Positions 1-8,956 of a stretch of 32,483 nucleotides of DNA are shown here, piece by piece. Position 1 is the stretch's first letter. Each line of letters opens with the position of its first letter. The notes under the pieces were generated by a model, which was given only the letters and a program-made list of their open reading frames with translations, was not told where the DNA came from and searched no databases. The position numbers were made by a program, and so were the translations under genes. Source of the stretch: Gemmatimonadaceae bacterium (GTDB lineage: Bacteria; Gemmatimonadota; Gemmatimonadetes; Gemmatimonadales; Gemmatimonadaceae); NCBI GenBank assembly GCA_017881545.1, contig JADGQU010000001.1, positions 1-32,483 on the forward strand, read 5' to 3'.

Positions 1-1153
1 CGAACACAATTGTCCGCTTCGGTCGCTTCCCCACCTTCACCTGCTCCGCGATTGCGCGCGCCGCTTCCAGCACGCTCACGGTACCGCTCACGTTGTCCGC
101 GGCACCCGGTCCCCATGCATCGCGATGCCCGCCGATCATCACGATTTCATCCGGGAATTCGCTTCCACGCACGATCCCGAATGTGTCCCATATTTGCTTG
201 TAAGGATTCGTCGTGGCGTCTGTCGTCACCGCCATCCGGGCTTGCACCGGACCCGGCCCGACATGGTATCGGAAAGCCAGGCCTCCCTGCCACGGCTGCG
301 GGATTGAATTGCCCATTAGCCCTCGAAGAAGCTCGGCGGCGTTTCCGTAAGAGATGGGCAGCACTGGAATGTGAGGCACGTCCATCTGCGACAGAGGGAT
401 CCGCTTTGCGTTGGCCTTGCTGGGATATCCCGGCGTGCTCGGATCGCCATTCGGGTTCATGACGCTTCCGCGCTGGATTCCTTGCGACGGCCTCATCGGA
501 CCGGCCGGGTATACATCTCCGCGCACGTAGCCATCGTCGGCAGGATCGCTGTAGATCATCAGTCCGACCGCTCCATGCCTCTCGGCCTCACGAGCCTTGA
601 TGCCGCGATACGATCTGCCATAGCGGGCGATCGCAATTTTTCCCTTCACCGAGACGCCCATCGAGTCTAGTTGCGCGTAGTCCTCGATCAGCCCGTAGTT
701 CACGTAGACCACTTCCCCACGCACATCACCGGCTGCCCCATACCCGTTGAAGGCCAGCACCTGCGGAAATGCGACAGATGTCGTGTCCTCGGGAATTGGA
801 CCTTCCTGCAGATTCAGCTCGATCGGGTCAGGAGCAATTCGCCATACACGCGTGCTTACCGGGTGGGGCATCCAAATGCTGTATGAACGTACTTCAGTCT
901 CCAGACCCCAGGATTTCATCTGGCTCACCACATAGTCGCGCGTTCGTGCCTGCGCCGGTGTTCCAGCCATGTGCGGCTGGAGCGAAAGAAACTTCGAGTG
1001 CGCAGACGCGCTGGTCGGCGATGGTCGTGTGATGACGTCAGCTTCCGCGGCGTGTTCGGCGGCTGCCGATTGGGGCGAGTATCCGGGAGTCGTCTGCGCG
1101 CGGAGGGGAAGTGCGAACACGAGTGCCACGAAGAGCGCGAGTTGTTTGTTCAT
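1..1153 (-). CDS. M28-family metallopeptidase (glutamate carboxypeptidase II / NAALADase-like), C-terminus cut by window edge
   Basis: Manual reverse-strand translation from ATG at 1153 is open to base 1: MNKQLALFVALVFALPLRAQ(signal peptide)...LMIYSDPADDGYVRGDVYPAGPMRPSQGIQRGSV...GSEFPDEIVMIGGHRDAWGPGAADNVSGTVSVLEAARAI. The PA-domain and HRDAW..GA.DN.SG metal-site motifs are typical of this family. It is absent from the ORF track because its stop lies outside the window. Confidence 0.9.
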   Translation of the reverse strand, partial: MNKQLALFVALVFALPLRAQTTPGYSPQSAAAEHAAEADVITRPSPTSASAHSKFLSLQPHMAGTPAQARTRDYVVSQMKSWGLETEVRSYSIWMPHPVSTRVWRIAPDPIELNLQEGPIPEDTTSVAFPQVLAFNGYGAAGDVRGEVVYVNYGLIEDYAQLDSMGVSVKGKIAIARYGRSYRGIKAREAERHGAVGLMIYSDPADDGYVRGDVYPAGPMRPSQGIQRGSVMNPNGDPSTPGYPSKANAKRIPLSQMDVPHIPVLPISYGNAAELLRGLMGNSIPQPWQGGLAFRYHVGPGPVQARMAVTTDATTNPYKQIWDTFGIVRGSEFPDEIVMIGGHRDAWGPGAADNVSGTVSVLEAARAIAEQVKVGKRPKRTIVF

Positions 1154-1201
1154 TCCCTGCCGATTCCTGGGTAAGGGCTCAGTGCCGTTGAAGGAGCAAT
1201 T

Positions 1202-1813
1202 CTAATCGTCCAGCTGGTCGAGTGCAGCGGAGATGGCCGCGCGAAGTCTTGCTTCGCCCTCCACCCCCGGAGGGACGCCCCCGGCGAGTGAATTGAACTT
1301 CGACAACATCTCCGCTTCCACGAAATTCTCTGGGCGCTGCACTCCGAGCGACTCCAGAGAGCGAACGGCCAGGCGGCGCAGGAGCGAAAGGGTCGAACTT
1401 TCAAGTTCCGCCAACGATCGCGGGTCGGCCGGCGTTGCCACCAATGCGCGGTCCTTCTTTCGCTTCGGGGCATCGAGAAGAGCCGAGATCAATCCCAGCT
1501 TCACGACGAAGGAGCCCGGTGTATGCTCACGCCATTCAGTTACGACACCACGCCTTCGCAGCGCGGGCAAGAGGGCGACGATTGCCGCGCGCACGACGGA
1601 GACTCCGCCGGGACTCTGGTTGCCGCGTCCGGTTATCAGCAGAACCTCGCTCGACCGGCTGACCTGGCGCTCGCGCAACCATGCTTCGGCACGATAGCGC
1701 GCGTCCGCGGCGCTTGGCAGCGATTCCCGAAGATTCAGAATGTTCTTCGTTCCAAACTCGGCCTCGTCGAAAGCCTTCCAGACGGAATGCAGGGAGACCC
1801 TACCGGATCGCAT
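1202..1813 (-). CDS. Smr/MutS2 C-terminal-like domain protein
   Basis: ORF 1202..1855; likely start is the internal ATG at 1813. Contains LNLRESLPSAADARYRAEAWLRE...LLITGRGNQSPGGVSVVRAAI...EHTPGSFVVKL, resembling the Smr GRG motif. Confidence 0.65.
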   Translation of the reverse strand: MRSGRVSLHSVWKAFDEAEFGTKNILNLRESLPSAADARYRAEAWLRERQVSRSSEVLLITGRGNQSPGGVSVVRAAIVALLPALRRRGVVTEWREHTPGSFVVKLGLISALLDAPKRKKDRALVATPADPRSLAELESSTLSLLRRLAVRSLESLGVQRPENFVEAEMLSKFNSLAGGVPPGVEGEARLRAAISAALDQLDD

Positions 1814-1952
1814 TCTGAAGTATATGACCGTCCAGTTTTTCCTGCGGTGTGGCATGCACGATCGCCGCCAGAGTCGGGGCCATGTCTACCACCCTTGCAA
1901 ATTCCGGGTAACGCCCAGGCTTGATGGTATTCCCGTAGAAAATGATCGGCAC
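1800..1952 (-). pseudogene. C-terminal remnant of an alkaline phosphatase / type I phosphodiesterase family gene
   Basis: VPIIFYGNTIKPGRYPEFARVVDMAPTLAAIVHATPQEKLDGHILQNAIR* matches the conserved C-terminal end of the family (VPIIFYG..., VDMAPTLA, LDGH.L). No upstream catalytic part is present; the neighbouring lipoprotein CDS ends at 2008. Confidence 0.6.
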
Positions 1953-2007
1953 CTGCGCGAATCTCAATCTTCTTACTTGGGAGTCAGCACTTTCGCTGGG
2001 GACTCTC

Positions 2008-2532
2008 CTACTTGCATTGCGCGGGCGTGCCCGCGGGAAGTCCAAATGCCGTCGTGACGGCGATTCTCCAGCCTTCGGGAGTCTTCACGAAGATCCGCTC
2101 GGAGACACCGCTCGATGTCGTGTCCTTCTGCGTCACGGTGTAGCAGTAGGTCCCGTACACGACTCCCGATGCAATCGGCAACACGCGCAGATTCCGGGCG
2201 ACGAGAGTGTCGGGCCAGGTCGAATCGCGGCGTGCACTCCAACTCTCGTATCCTAGCTCCAAACCAGCCGGTCCGTTGCGCCCCAGCGTATTCGTGTGAA
2301 GATACGTGGCGAGATACCGCGCGCGGTCACGTTTGTGTATCGCGTCTATGTTCTCTTCGAAGATGCGCCGCGCGTCGATTGTGTCGGACGCGCTTAACGA
2401 CGATGACGATGGGCCGTTGTTGGACGGCACCGGCGCGCAGCCTATCGCGACTAACGACGCAACGAGCGGGACGAGCGGGACGAGCGGGACGAGCGGGACG
2501 AGCGGGACGAATGAGAATCTCGTCGAAGCCAT
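2008..2532 (-). CDS. Lipoprotein with SnoaL/NTF2-like (DUF4440-type) domain
   Basis: ORF with signal peptide and lipobox (LVAIGC); body DARRIFEENIDAIHKRDRARYLATYLHTNTL...YTVTQKDTTSSGVSERIFVKTPEGWRIAVTTAFG resembles NTF2-like folds. Confidence 0.6.
   Translation of the reverse strand: MASTRFSFVPLVPLVPLVPLVPLVASLVAIGCAPVPSNNGPSSSSLSASDTIDARRIFEENIDAIHKRDRARYLATYLHTNTLGRNGPAGLELGYESWSARRDSTWPDTLVARNLRVLPIASGVVYGTYCYTVTQKDTTSSGVSERIFVKTPEGWRIAVTTAFGLPAGTPAQCK
2461..2514. repeat. 9-bp tandem repeat (gacgagcgg)n
   Basis: aacgagcgg followed by four exact gacgagcgg copies (2470-2505) and a partial copy gacgaatga. On the minus strand it encodes the (VPL)n core of the lipoprotein signal peptide. Confidence 0.95.
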
Positions 2533-2562
2533 ACATCTCTGCGGAAAAGTCCCCGCAATCTT

Positions 2563-2594
2563 AACCGGAGACGCCGTGATTGGCGACTCCGGTT
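2563..2594 (-). terminator. Stem-loop downstream of argD (possible terminator, no clear U-tract)
   Basis: AACCGGAG-acGCC-gtgatt-GGCga-CTCCGGTT: 8-bp outer stem plus 3-bp inner stem, directly after the argD stop. Confidence 0.4.
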
Positions 2595-2598
2595 TCCG

Positions 2599-3816
2599 CT
2601 ACCGGCCGATGATTTTCTCGAGTATCTGCACGCCCCGCATCAAGTCGTTTCGATCCATCACGAGCGGCGGAAGTATCCGGAGGGTGTGCTCTCCAGCTGT
2701 GAGAGCGAGCAATCCTTCGTCCCACCCGCGCTTCACGATCTCGTTGGCAGATTCGACCACATCGAGACCCCAGATGTAGCCGGTCCCGCGAATTGCCCGC
2801 ACCTTTCCGGAGCGCCGAGCGAGTGCGTCAAGCTGCTCCCCCAACCAGGCGCCGTTTTCACGCACGGACCGGAGCAGAGATGGATCAGAAAGCCGGTCGA
2901 TGACATAATCGGCAACGGCGGCCAGGAGAGGTCCGCCGCCAAAAGTCGTTCCGTGATCTCCCGGCTGGATCGCCGCTCCGATTTCCTCTGACACGAGAAC
3001 CGCGCCCATCGGCAACCCGCCCGCCAAAGGCTTGGCCAGCGTCAGCATGTCCGGTACGACTCCCACGCTTTCGTACGCGAAGAAGTGTCCGGTGCGCCCG
3101 AGCCCGCACTGAATCTCGTCGAATATGAGAGCTATTTCACGCTCGGCCGTCATGGCACGAAGGCGGCGGAGAAAATCGGAATCCAGTACCCGCACTCCGC
3201 CTTCGCCCTGGATCGGCTCGACGATCAGCGCGGCAACAGTTTCCCCATCGAGGGCTGTATCGAGATCACGCAGGTCGCGCTCGCAGATCGAGACCCCGCC
3301 CGCGAGTGGGCGGAATGGCGCGCGATACGACGGACGATCTGTCGCAGCGAGTGACGCGAAGAGCCTGCCGTGAAAGCTTCCGCGTAACGCGATGATCTCG
3401 ACCTTCGAGTCGGTGCCGATCTTCCGTGCCCATCGCCTCGCGAACTTGAACGCGCCTTCGTTCGCCTCCGCCCCGGAGTTGCAGAAAAACACCTGCGAGG
3501 CGAAGGAGCGCTCGACCAGTTTGGCCGCTAGCTGCTCACCAGCCGCGGTTCGATAGAGGTTCGATGTGTGGATCAGGCCTGCGCTCAGCGCCTCGCCGAT
3601 CACCCGCGCTACCCCCGCATCGCCATAGCCAAGCGCGTTCACGGCTATCCCGCTGGCAAAATCGAGATACCGTTTGCCCTCGGAGTCGATGAGCTCTACG
3701 CCTTCGCCCCTTACCAGCTGCATCGGTGCGCGTTTGTAGGTCGGAAGCAGCGCGGATGCATCTACGGAAGGAATGGTCACGACTTCCTCTTCGATTGGCA
3801 GAGTAACGGCGGTCAT
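2599..3816 (-). CDS. argD: Acetylornithine aminotransferase
   Basis: Class III aminotransferase motifs: FCNSGAEANEGAFKFARRW, FDEIQCGLGRTGHFFAYE, LAKPLAGGLPMGAVL, GDHGTTFGGGPL. Lies in an operon with argB and argC. Confidence 0.93.
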   Translation of the reverse strand: MTAVTLPIEEEVVTIPSVDASALLPTYKRAPMQLVRGEGVELIDSEGKRYLDFASGIAVNALGYGDAGVARVIGEALSAGLIHTSNLYRTAAGEQLAAKLVERSFASQVFFCNSGAEANEGAFKFARRWARKIGTDSKVEIIALRGSFHGRLFASLAATDRPSYRAPFRPLAGGVSICERDLRDLDTALDGETVAALIVEPIQGEGGVRVLDSDFLRRLRAMTAEREIALIFDEIQCGLGRTGHFFAYESVGVVPDMLTLAKPLAGGLPMGAVLVSEEIGAAIQPGDHGTTFGGGPLLAAVADYVIDRLSDPSLLRSVRENGAWLGEQLDALARRSGKVRAIRGTGYIWGLDVVESANEIVKRGWDEGLLALTAGEHTLRILPPLVMDRNDLMRGVQILEKIIGR

Positions 3817-4583
3817 AGGACAACGCTCTGAGATTGGGTAATTGTAGTGCCGCGCTCGGCATCGCCGAGGCCAGCCAGATCGCAGATTCTTACGCGGGGG
3901 ACTCCGGCGATGAGGGCGGCTTTGGCTGATTCAAGCTTGGCCGCCATTCCGCCGACCGCAACACCGCTTGCAGCCAGCTCATGGGCGGTCTCGGTGTTCA
4001 GACTCGAGACGATTTCGCCTTCACCATCGAGAACGCCTTGGACGTCGGCGATCAGGAGCAGCTCACCGGCATCGAGCGCCGCGGCAATGGCCGCGGCGGC
4101 ATCGTCGCCATTTACGTTGAGAGGGCCGCCAGTCGGGCCGGTCGTATTGTACGCGACCGGCGAAATCACCGGCAAATAACCGGCGTTGAGTAGAGTGCGA
4201 AGCAGATCGGCCTTCACGGTGACTGGTTCACCCGCGAATCCGAGAGACTCCGCGTCGATCACTGCCGCACCGATAAGTGCACCGTCCTCTCCCGATATGC
4301 CTACCGCCGGCAGACCGGCGGCAACCAGGGCATTCACGAGTCGTTTGTTGACGAGTCCTGAAAGCACCATGCGCAGAAGCTCGAGATCCCCTTCAGATGT
4401 GACACGCCGTCCGCCAATAAACGCCGCTTCCCTTCCCATCGCGCGTTGCATTGCGGATACCTCGTCGCCGCCGCCGTGAACGACGCAAAGCTGTCCCCGA
4501 CCAGCATCCCAGGCCGCGCGTAGCGTATCCGCCAGACGCGGATCAGCCTGCGCGCGTCCTCCGATTTTCACGACTCGCATCAT
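3813..4583 (-). CDS. argB: Acetylglutamate kinase
   Basis: VVKIGGRAQ, VVHGGGDEVSAM, LNVNGDDAAAAIAAALDAGELLLIADVQGVLD, GGMAAKLESAKAALIAGV. 4-bp overlaps with argD and argC. Confidence 0.93.
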   Translation of the reverse strand: MMRVVKIGGRAQADPRLADTLRAAWDAGRGQLCVVHGGGDEVSAMQRAMGREAAFIGGRRVTSEGDLELLRMVLSGLVNKRLVNALVAAGLPAVGISGEDGALIGAAVIDAESLGFAGEPVTVKADLLRTLLNAGYLPVISPVAYNTTGPTGGPLNVNGDDAAAAIAAALDAGELLLIADVQGVLDGEGEIVSSLNTETAHELAASGVAVGGMAAKLESAKAALIAGVPRVRICDLAGLGDAERGTTITQSQSVVL

Positions 4584-5554
4584 GCCGGCAACCCCGCCTG
4601 CTCACTTAGGCCAAGCAGAATGTTGGCGTTTTGCAACGCTTGTCCCGCGGCCCCTTTTACCAGATTGTCGATCGCCGAAATGATGACTAGCGTGGGTTGG
4701 CGCACGTTGGCTGCCTTGGCAATGCTCACGCGCACGACATTCCGTCGCACGACATCGCGCAGCGACGGCGGTTGGTCTGCGATTTCGATGAAGGGTTCCC
4801 CGCGATAACAATCACGCCAAAGCGCGGATGGATCTTCTGTGAACTCGTTCACCGGCACTGTGATCGTCGCGAGAATTCCGCGAGCGACCGGAAGCAGATG
4901 GGGCGTGAACAGTATGTCGTTGTCACTGCCGCCCAGTTCCTTCGCAACCGCCTGCATCTCGGCTATGTGCCTGTGCTCATTCCCCACTGAGTAAGCGCGA
5001 AAGTCTTCTGTCACCTCGGCGAATTGCAGATCGGGGCGAGCGGAATAGCCGGCGCCGGTAACGCCGCTGGCGGCCGATACGTTTATGGTAGCGCCCGGCA
5101 CAACCCAGCCTTCCTTGAGCAACGGCGCGATCGCCAGGAGAATAGCAGTCGGGTAGCAACCGGGGTTTGCGACGATATCTGCCCCCGGAATCTTCGCGCG
5201 CATCAGTTCAGTAAGGCCGTACGGCGCTTCGGGTTGATTGATTCCCGACGCAACCCCAGGCCTGAAATCTGAAGAGAGATCTACGACGCGCGCTCCGGTC
5301 GCCCGCGCATTTCCAACCCACTTGGCGGATGCACCATGCGGGAGCGCCGTGAAGACGACTTCCGCGGTGCTCAAGGGCGCATCCTCTGTTGCGACATAGG
5401 TGACTTCTGTCGCTCCAATGCGGGCGCGTTGTCCCCGCTGTTCGTTGGCAGACGCAAAGGCAAGCTCGAGCCTCGGGTGCCGCGCGATCAGCCCGCACAG
5501 CTCCCGGCCCGCATATCCGCTCGCACCAAGGACTCCAACCGGAACTTTATGCAT
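4580..5554 (-). CDS. argC: N-acetyl-gamma-glutamyl-phosphate reductase
   Basis: VGVLGASGYAGRELCGLIARHP, FTALPHGAS, VVDLSSDFR, ANPGCYPTAILLAIAPL, AASGVTGAGYSA. Confidence 0.95.
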   Translation of the reverse strand: MHKVPVGVLGASGYAGRELCGLIARHPRLELAFASANEQRGQRARIGATEVTYVATEDAPLSTAEVVFTALPHGASAKWVGNARATGARVVDLSSDFRPGVASGINQPEAPYGLTELMRAKIPGADIVANPGCYPTAILLAIAPLLKEGWVVPGATINVSAASGVTGAGYSARPDLQFAEVTEDFRAYSVGNEHRHIAEMQAVAKELGGSDNDILFTPHLLPVARGILATITVPVNEFTEDPSALWRDCYRGEPFIEIADQPPSLRDVVRRNVVRVSIAKAANVRQPTLVIISAIDNLVKGAAGQALQNANILLGLSEQAGLPA

Positions 5555-5567
5555 AAAGAATGCATAA
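5547..5567. promoter_or_regulatory. Candidate ArgR operator (ARG-box-like palindrome) overlapping the argC start codon
   Basis: TTATGCAT-AAAGA-ATGCATAA, perfect 8-bp arms in the argC/argR divergent region. The ATG of argC (5554..5552) is inside the left arm. Confidence 0.55.
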
Positions 5568-5642
5568 CATTACACTCGTTGCTCGTCAATGATCCGGCTC
5601 GCCCGCTCGCGCAATCCATTCCGCGGTGCTAAACTCACCTGC

Positions 5643-6104
5643 GTGGCCAACAAGCGCGAACGACACGACACAATCCTCGAGATCGTAGACTCCCGAGTCG
5701 TCAGCAGTCAGGAAGATCTCCGGAAAATGTTGCTCCAGCGCGGGTGGGATGTAACCCAGGCAACACTCTCCCGCGACCTCCGGGAATTGCGGCTTGCCCG
5801 GGTCCCGACTCCGGAAGGCGCGCGGTACGCAATTACCGACGGCAGCATAGAGGAAAGCCGGGCCGCGCTCGATACCCTGCTGCCGCAGCTTTACCTACGC
5901 ATCGACGGTGTTGGAGAGATGCTGGTTCTGCGCACCGTTCCTGGTGGAGCTCAGCCCATTGCGGCTGCTCTCGACGGCGAGGGATGGTCAGATGTCCTTG
6001 GCACGGTCGGCGGCGATGATACGATTCTGATTATCTGCCGCTCCGTCGCCGCCCGGGACCGTGTCCTCCGGCGCCTCAAAGCCCTTGCCGGAGAGCCCGG
6101 ATAG
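5643..6104 (+). CDS. argR: Arginine repressor
   Basis: From GTG 5643: VANKRERHDTILEIVDSRVVSSQEDLRKMLLQRGWDVTQATLSRDLRELRLARVP... with a C-terminal oligomerisation domain (GEMLVLRTVPGGAQPIAAALD...GTVGGDDTILIICRS). Confidence 0.93.
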   Translation: MANKRERHDTILEIVDSRVVSSQEDLRKMLLQRGWDVTQATLSRDLRELRLARVPTPEGARYAITDGSIEESRAALDTLLPQLYLRIDGVGEMLVLRTVPGGAQPIAAALDGEGWSDVLGTVGGDDTILIICRSVAARDRVLRRLKALAGEPG

Positions 6105-6127
6105 AGTATTGACGGGCCCCGCCTGAC

Positions 6128-6162
6128 CGATTAAATATTCAGTCATACTGAATACTTATTGA
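6128..6162. promoter_or_regulatory. Candidate tandem ARG boxes upstream of argG
   Basis: CGATT-AAAT-ATTCA (6128-6141) and TGAAT-ACTT-ATTGA (6149-6162). Box centres are 21 bp apart. The junction is a perfect dyad TATTCAGT-CAT-ACTGAATA. Confidence 0.6.
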
Positions 6163-6169
6163 GGCGGCC

Positions 6170-7435
6170 GTGATCCGTACAATTGCCCTAGCCTACTCCG
6201 GTGGGCTCGACACATCCATCATCGTCCCCTGGCTCAAGGAACGCTACGACGCCCGCGTCATTTGCATCGCCGCGGATATTGGCCAGGGAAACGAGCTGGA
6301 AGGTGTGCGGGCGAAAGCGATCGCATCCGGTGCCGACGAGTGCTATGTCGAAGATCTGCGCCAGGAATTCGTGGAAAAGTTCGTGTGGCCCACCCTCCGC
6401 GCCGGCGCCGTTTACGGTCGTAAGTACCTCCTCGGCACCTCGATGGGGCGTCCCCTCATCGCGCGCCGGCAAGTCGAGATCGCGCGCCAGGTCGGCGCCG
6501 ACGCGCTTGCCCATGGCTGTACCGGCAAGGGGAACGACCAGGTTCGCTTCGAGTTGACCTACGCTGCCTTTGCACCGGATCTCCCGATCATCGCGCCCTG
6601 GCGTGAGTGGGACATTCGCAGCCGCGAGGATGCGATTGCCTACGCCGAGTCGCGCAAGATTCCCGTCGCGGCGACTAGGGATAAGATCTATTCCCGCGAC
6701 CGGAATATCTGGCACATCTCCCACGAAGGCGGTATCCTCGAACAGCCTGCCGCCGCACCGCCGGCTGACCTCTTCATGCTGACGACCGCTCCGGAGAACG
6801 CTCCCAACGAGCCCGAGGAAGTCACGATCGGGTTCCTCAATGGCACTCCTATCTCGGTCAATGGGGCGGAGCTCGATGCGGTGGATCTGCTCGTTGCCCT
6901 CAATACGATTGGTGGACGACACGGCGTCGGACGAATCGATCTCGTCGAGGATCGTCTCGTCGGGATGAAGTCGCGTGGTGTCTATGAAACCCCGGGCGGT
7001 ACCCTGCTCTACTCAGCTCACAGCGAGCTGGAGCAGCTGGTCCTCGACCGCCGCACGCTGGCCGCCAAAGACAATATCGCTCCTCGCTACGCGGACCTCG
7101 TGTACGAAGGCCGGTGGTGGACAACCGAGCGCGAGGCGTACGACGCTTTCGTGAACGTGACCCAGGAGCGCGTCACCGGGTCCGTGACACTCAAACTCTT
7201 CAAGGGATCCGCATCGGTGATCGGCCGTGAGAGTGACTACGCTCTCTACGACGAGCGCTTCGTCACTTTCGGCGAAGACGACGTCTACGAGCAGAGCGAT
7301 GCCGCTGGCTTTATACGGCTCTACGGACTATCGGCGCGTGTTCGCGCCATCCGCGATCGGGAAATGGCAGCGGCTGAAAAGCGCAAAGGCGAGACTAAGG
7401 CAAAGGAGCCCGCGGCAGCTCTGGCCATGGCCTGA
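6170..7435 (+). CDS. argG: Argininosuccinate synthase
   Basis: GTG start; [57 protein letters not shown]. Confidence 0.97.
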   Translation: MIRTIALAYSGGLDTSIIVPWLKERYDARVICIAADIGQGNELEGVRAKAIASGADECYVEDLRQEFVEKFVWPTLRAGAVYGRKYLLGTSMGRPLIARRQVEIARQVGADALAHGCTGKGNDQVRFELTYAAFAPDLPIIAPWREWDIRSREDAIAYAESRKIPVAATRDKIYSRDRNIWHISHEGGILEQPAAAPPADLFMLTTAPENAPNEPEEVTIGFLNGTPISVNGAELDAVDLLVALNTIGGRHGVGRIDLVEDRLVGMKSRGVYETPGGTLLYSAHSELEQLVLDRRTLAAKDNIAPRYADLVYEGRWWTTEREAYDAFVNVTQERVTGSVTLKLFKGSASVIGRESDYALYDERFVTFGEDDVYEQSDAAGFIRLYGLSARVRAIRDREMAAAEKRKGETKAKEPAAALAMA

Positions 7436-7453
7436 CCGGCTAAGGAGACCGCA

Positions 7454-8884
7454 ATGTCGGATCACACAACGCACAAACTGTGGGGAGGACGCTTCTCGAC
7501 CCCCACCGCGGCCGCCCTGGAGGCGCTCAACCGCTCAATCGGTACCGATTATCGCCTTTGGCCGTTCGATATCAATCTATCTCAGACCTGGGCGGTGGCT
7601 CTCTGGGGAGCGGGAGTCCTGACACTCGAGGAGAGCAAGAAAATCGAGCGCGGCCTCGCTCTGGTCGGCCAGAAGCTGGCGGCTGGTGCGCAATCGCTTC
7701 CGTCCGATGAAGACGTGCACACTCTCATCGACCGGATGCTTCACGACGAAATCGGCGACGTAGCCTCGAAGCTCCATACTGGTCGCAGCCGGAACGACCA
7801 GGTCGCTACCGCGACCCGCCTCTGGTCGATGGACGTGTGCACGAAGCTCGATGTCGCCGTCCGCGCGCTTCAGCAGGTAATGTTCGACCACGCCGCGACG
7901 CTCGGCGACGTATTGATGCCGGCGTACACTCATCTCCAGCGCGCCCAACCCGTGTCCGCGGCGCACTGGATGCTGTCGCACTTCTGGCCGCTGGAGCGCG
8001 ATCGCGCGCGGATTGTTTCGGCCTCACGTGCCGCGGCGGTGCTTCCACTCGGCTCGGGGGCGATTGCTGGATGCGCGTTCCCAATCTCGCGAGTTCTTCT
8101 CCAGGGTAGCCTCGGCTTCAGCTCCGTATCGCAGAACAGCATCGACGCCGTTGGCGACAGAGATTTTGTGGCGGAGTTGCTGTTCACCGTGGCGATGACG
8201 GCAACGCATCTCTCGCGACTCGCCGAGGATCTGATCATTTACGGCTCGAGCGAGTTCGGATTCGTTCAGTTCGGTGATGCGTTCACGACGGGCTCGAGCA
8301 TGATGCCGCAAAAGCGCAATCCCGATGCGCTCGAACTCGCGCGCGGATCTGGCGCCCGTGCCATCGGAGATCTGACGACACTACTGACGACGCTCAAGGG
8401 ATTGCCCAGTGGCTACAACAAGGATCTGCAGGACGACAAGCGCGTGTTGTTCGACGCCGTTGACACGATTCTACTCGTTCTCCCGGCTGTGGCAGGCGCA
8501 CTCCAGGAGATTCGCTTCAACAACAGGCGAATGCGTGCCGCTCTCTCGAGCAGCATGATGGCGACCGATCTCGCCGACTATCTGGTAGAGAAGGGAGCCA
8601 CTTTTCGCGAAGCTCATACCGCGATTGGGTCGCTGATCCGCGAGAGCGAGCGTGAGGACTGTGAGCTGGACGCATTGCCCATCACGTCATTCAAGGCTGC
8701 GCATTCACTGTTCGGCGACGACGTTTTCGATTGGCTCGAGCCCGCGCGCTCCGTGGCGCGTCGCGACGTTCCCGGCGGCACAGGCCCGAATGCTGTCAAC
8801 GCGCAACTCCGCTCCGCGAAGGAAGCGCTCCGGCCCGTGGCAGATGCGGCGCGCGGCAACGAGTTGGTTCTTCGCGCGGTGTAA
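7454..8884 (+). CDS. argH: Argininosuccinate lyase
   Basis: LWGGRFSTPT, HTGRSRNDQVATATRLW, YTHLQRAQPVSAAHW, GSSMMPQKRNPDALELARG. Confidence 0.97.
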   Translation: MSDHTTHKLWGGRFSTPTAAALEALNRSIGTDYRLWPFDINLSQTWAVALWGAGVLTLEESKKIERGLALVGQKLAAGAQSLPSDEDVHTLIDRMLHDEIGDVASKLHTGRSRNDQVATATRLWSMDVCTKLDVAVRALQQVMFDHAATLGDVLMPAYTHLQRAQPVSAAHWMLSHFWPLERDRARIVSASRAAAVLPLGSGAIAGCAFPISRVLLQGSLGFSSVSQNSIDAVGDRDFVAELLFTVAMTATHLSRLAEDLIIYGSSEFGFVQFGDAFTTGSSMMPQKRNPDALELARGSGARAIGDLTTLLTTLKGLPSGYNKDLQDDKRVLFDAVDTILLVLPAVAGALQEIRFNNRRMRAALSSSMMATDLADYLVEKGATFREAHTAIGSLIRESEREDCELDALPITSFKAAHSLFGDDVFDWLEPARSVARRDVPGGTGPNAVNAQLRSAKEALRPVADAARGNELVLRAV

Positions 8885-8900
8885 CGCATCGTCCGGAATA

Positions 8901-8939
8901 GAAGAAAGGGGGCGCATGATGAATGCGCCCCCTTTCTTC
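8901..8939. terminator. Bidirectional stem-loop terminator between argH and the convergent beta-barrel gene
   Basis: GAAGAAAGGGGGCGCAT-gatga-ATGCGCCCCCTTTCTTC: 17-bp perfect inverted repeat with a 5-nt loop, 17 nt after the argH stop. Confidence 0.85.
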
Positions 8940-8956
8940 TTGTCCTCCACAGCCTC

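Noticed and set aside
10-462. Plus-strand ORF at the window start
   Set aside because: The real signal here is the minus-strand M28 peptidase, missed by the ORF track because it runs off the window.
2461-2514. Possible CRISPR-like array
   Set aside because: The 9-bp unit has no spacers; it is a simple in-frame tandem repeat.
2306-2779. Plus-strand ORF with (GTS)n repeat
   Set aside because: It is the antisense reading of the VPL repeat; the minus strand has a coherent signal peptide and lipobox.
6188-6922. 244-aa minus-strand ORF opposite argG
   Set aside because: Antisense to an unambiguous argG; low-complexity mirror translation typical of high-GC DNA, no recognisable domain.
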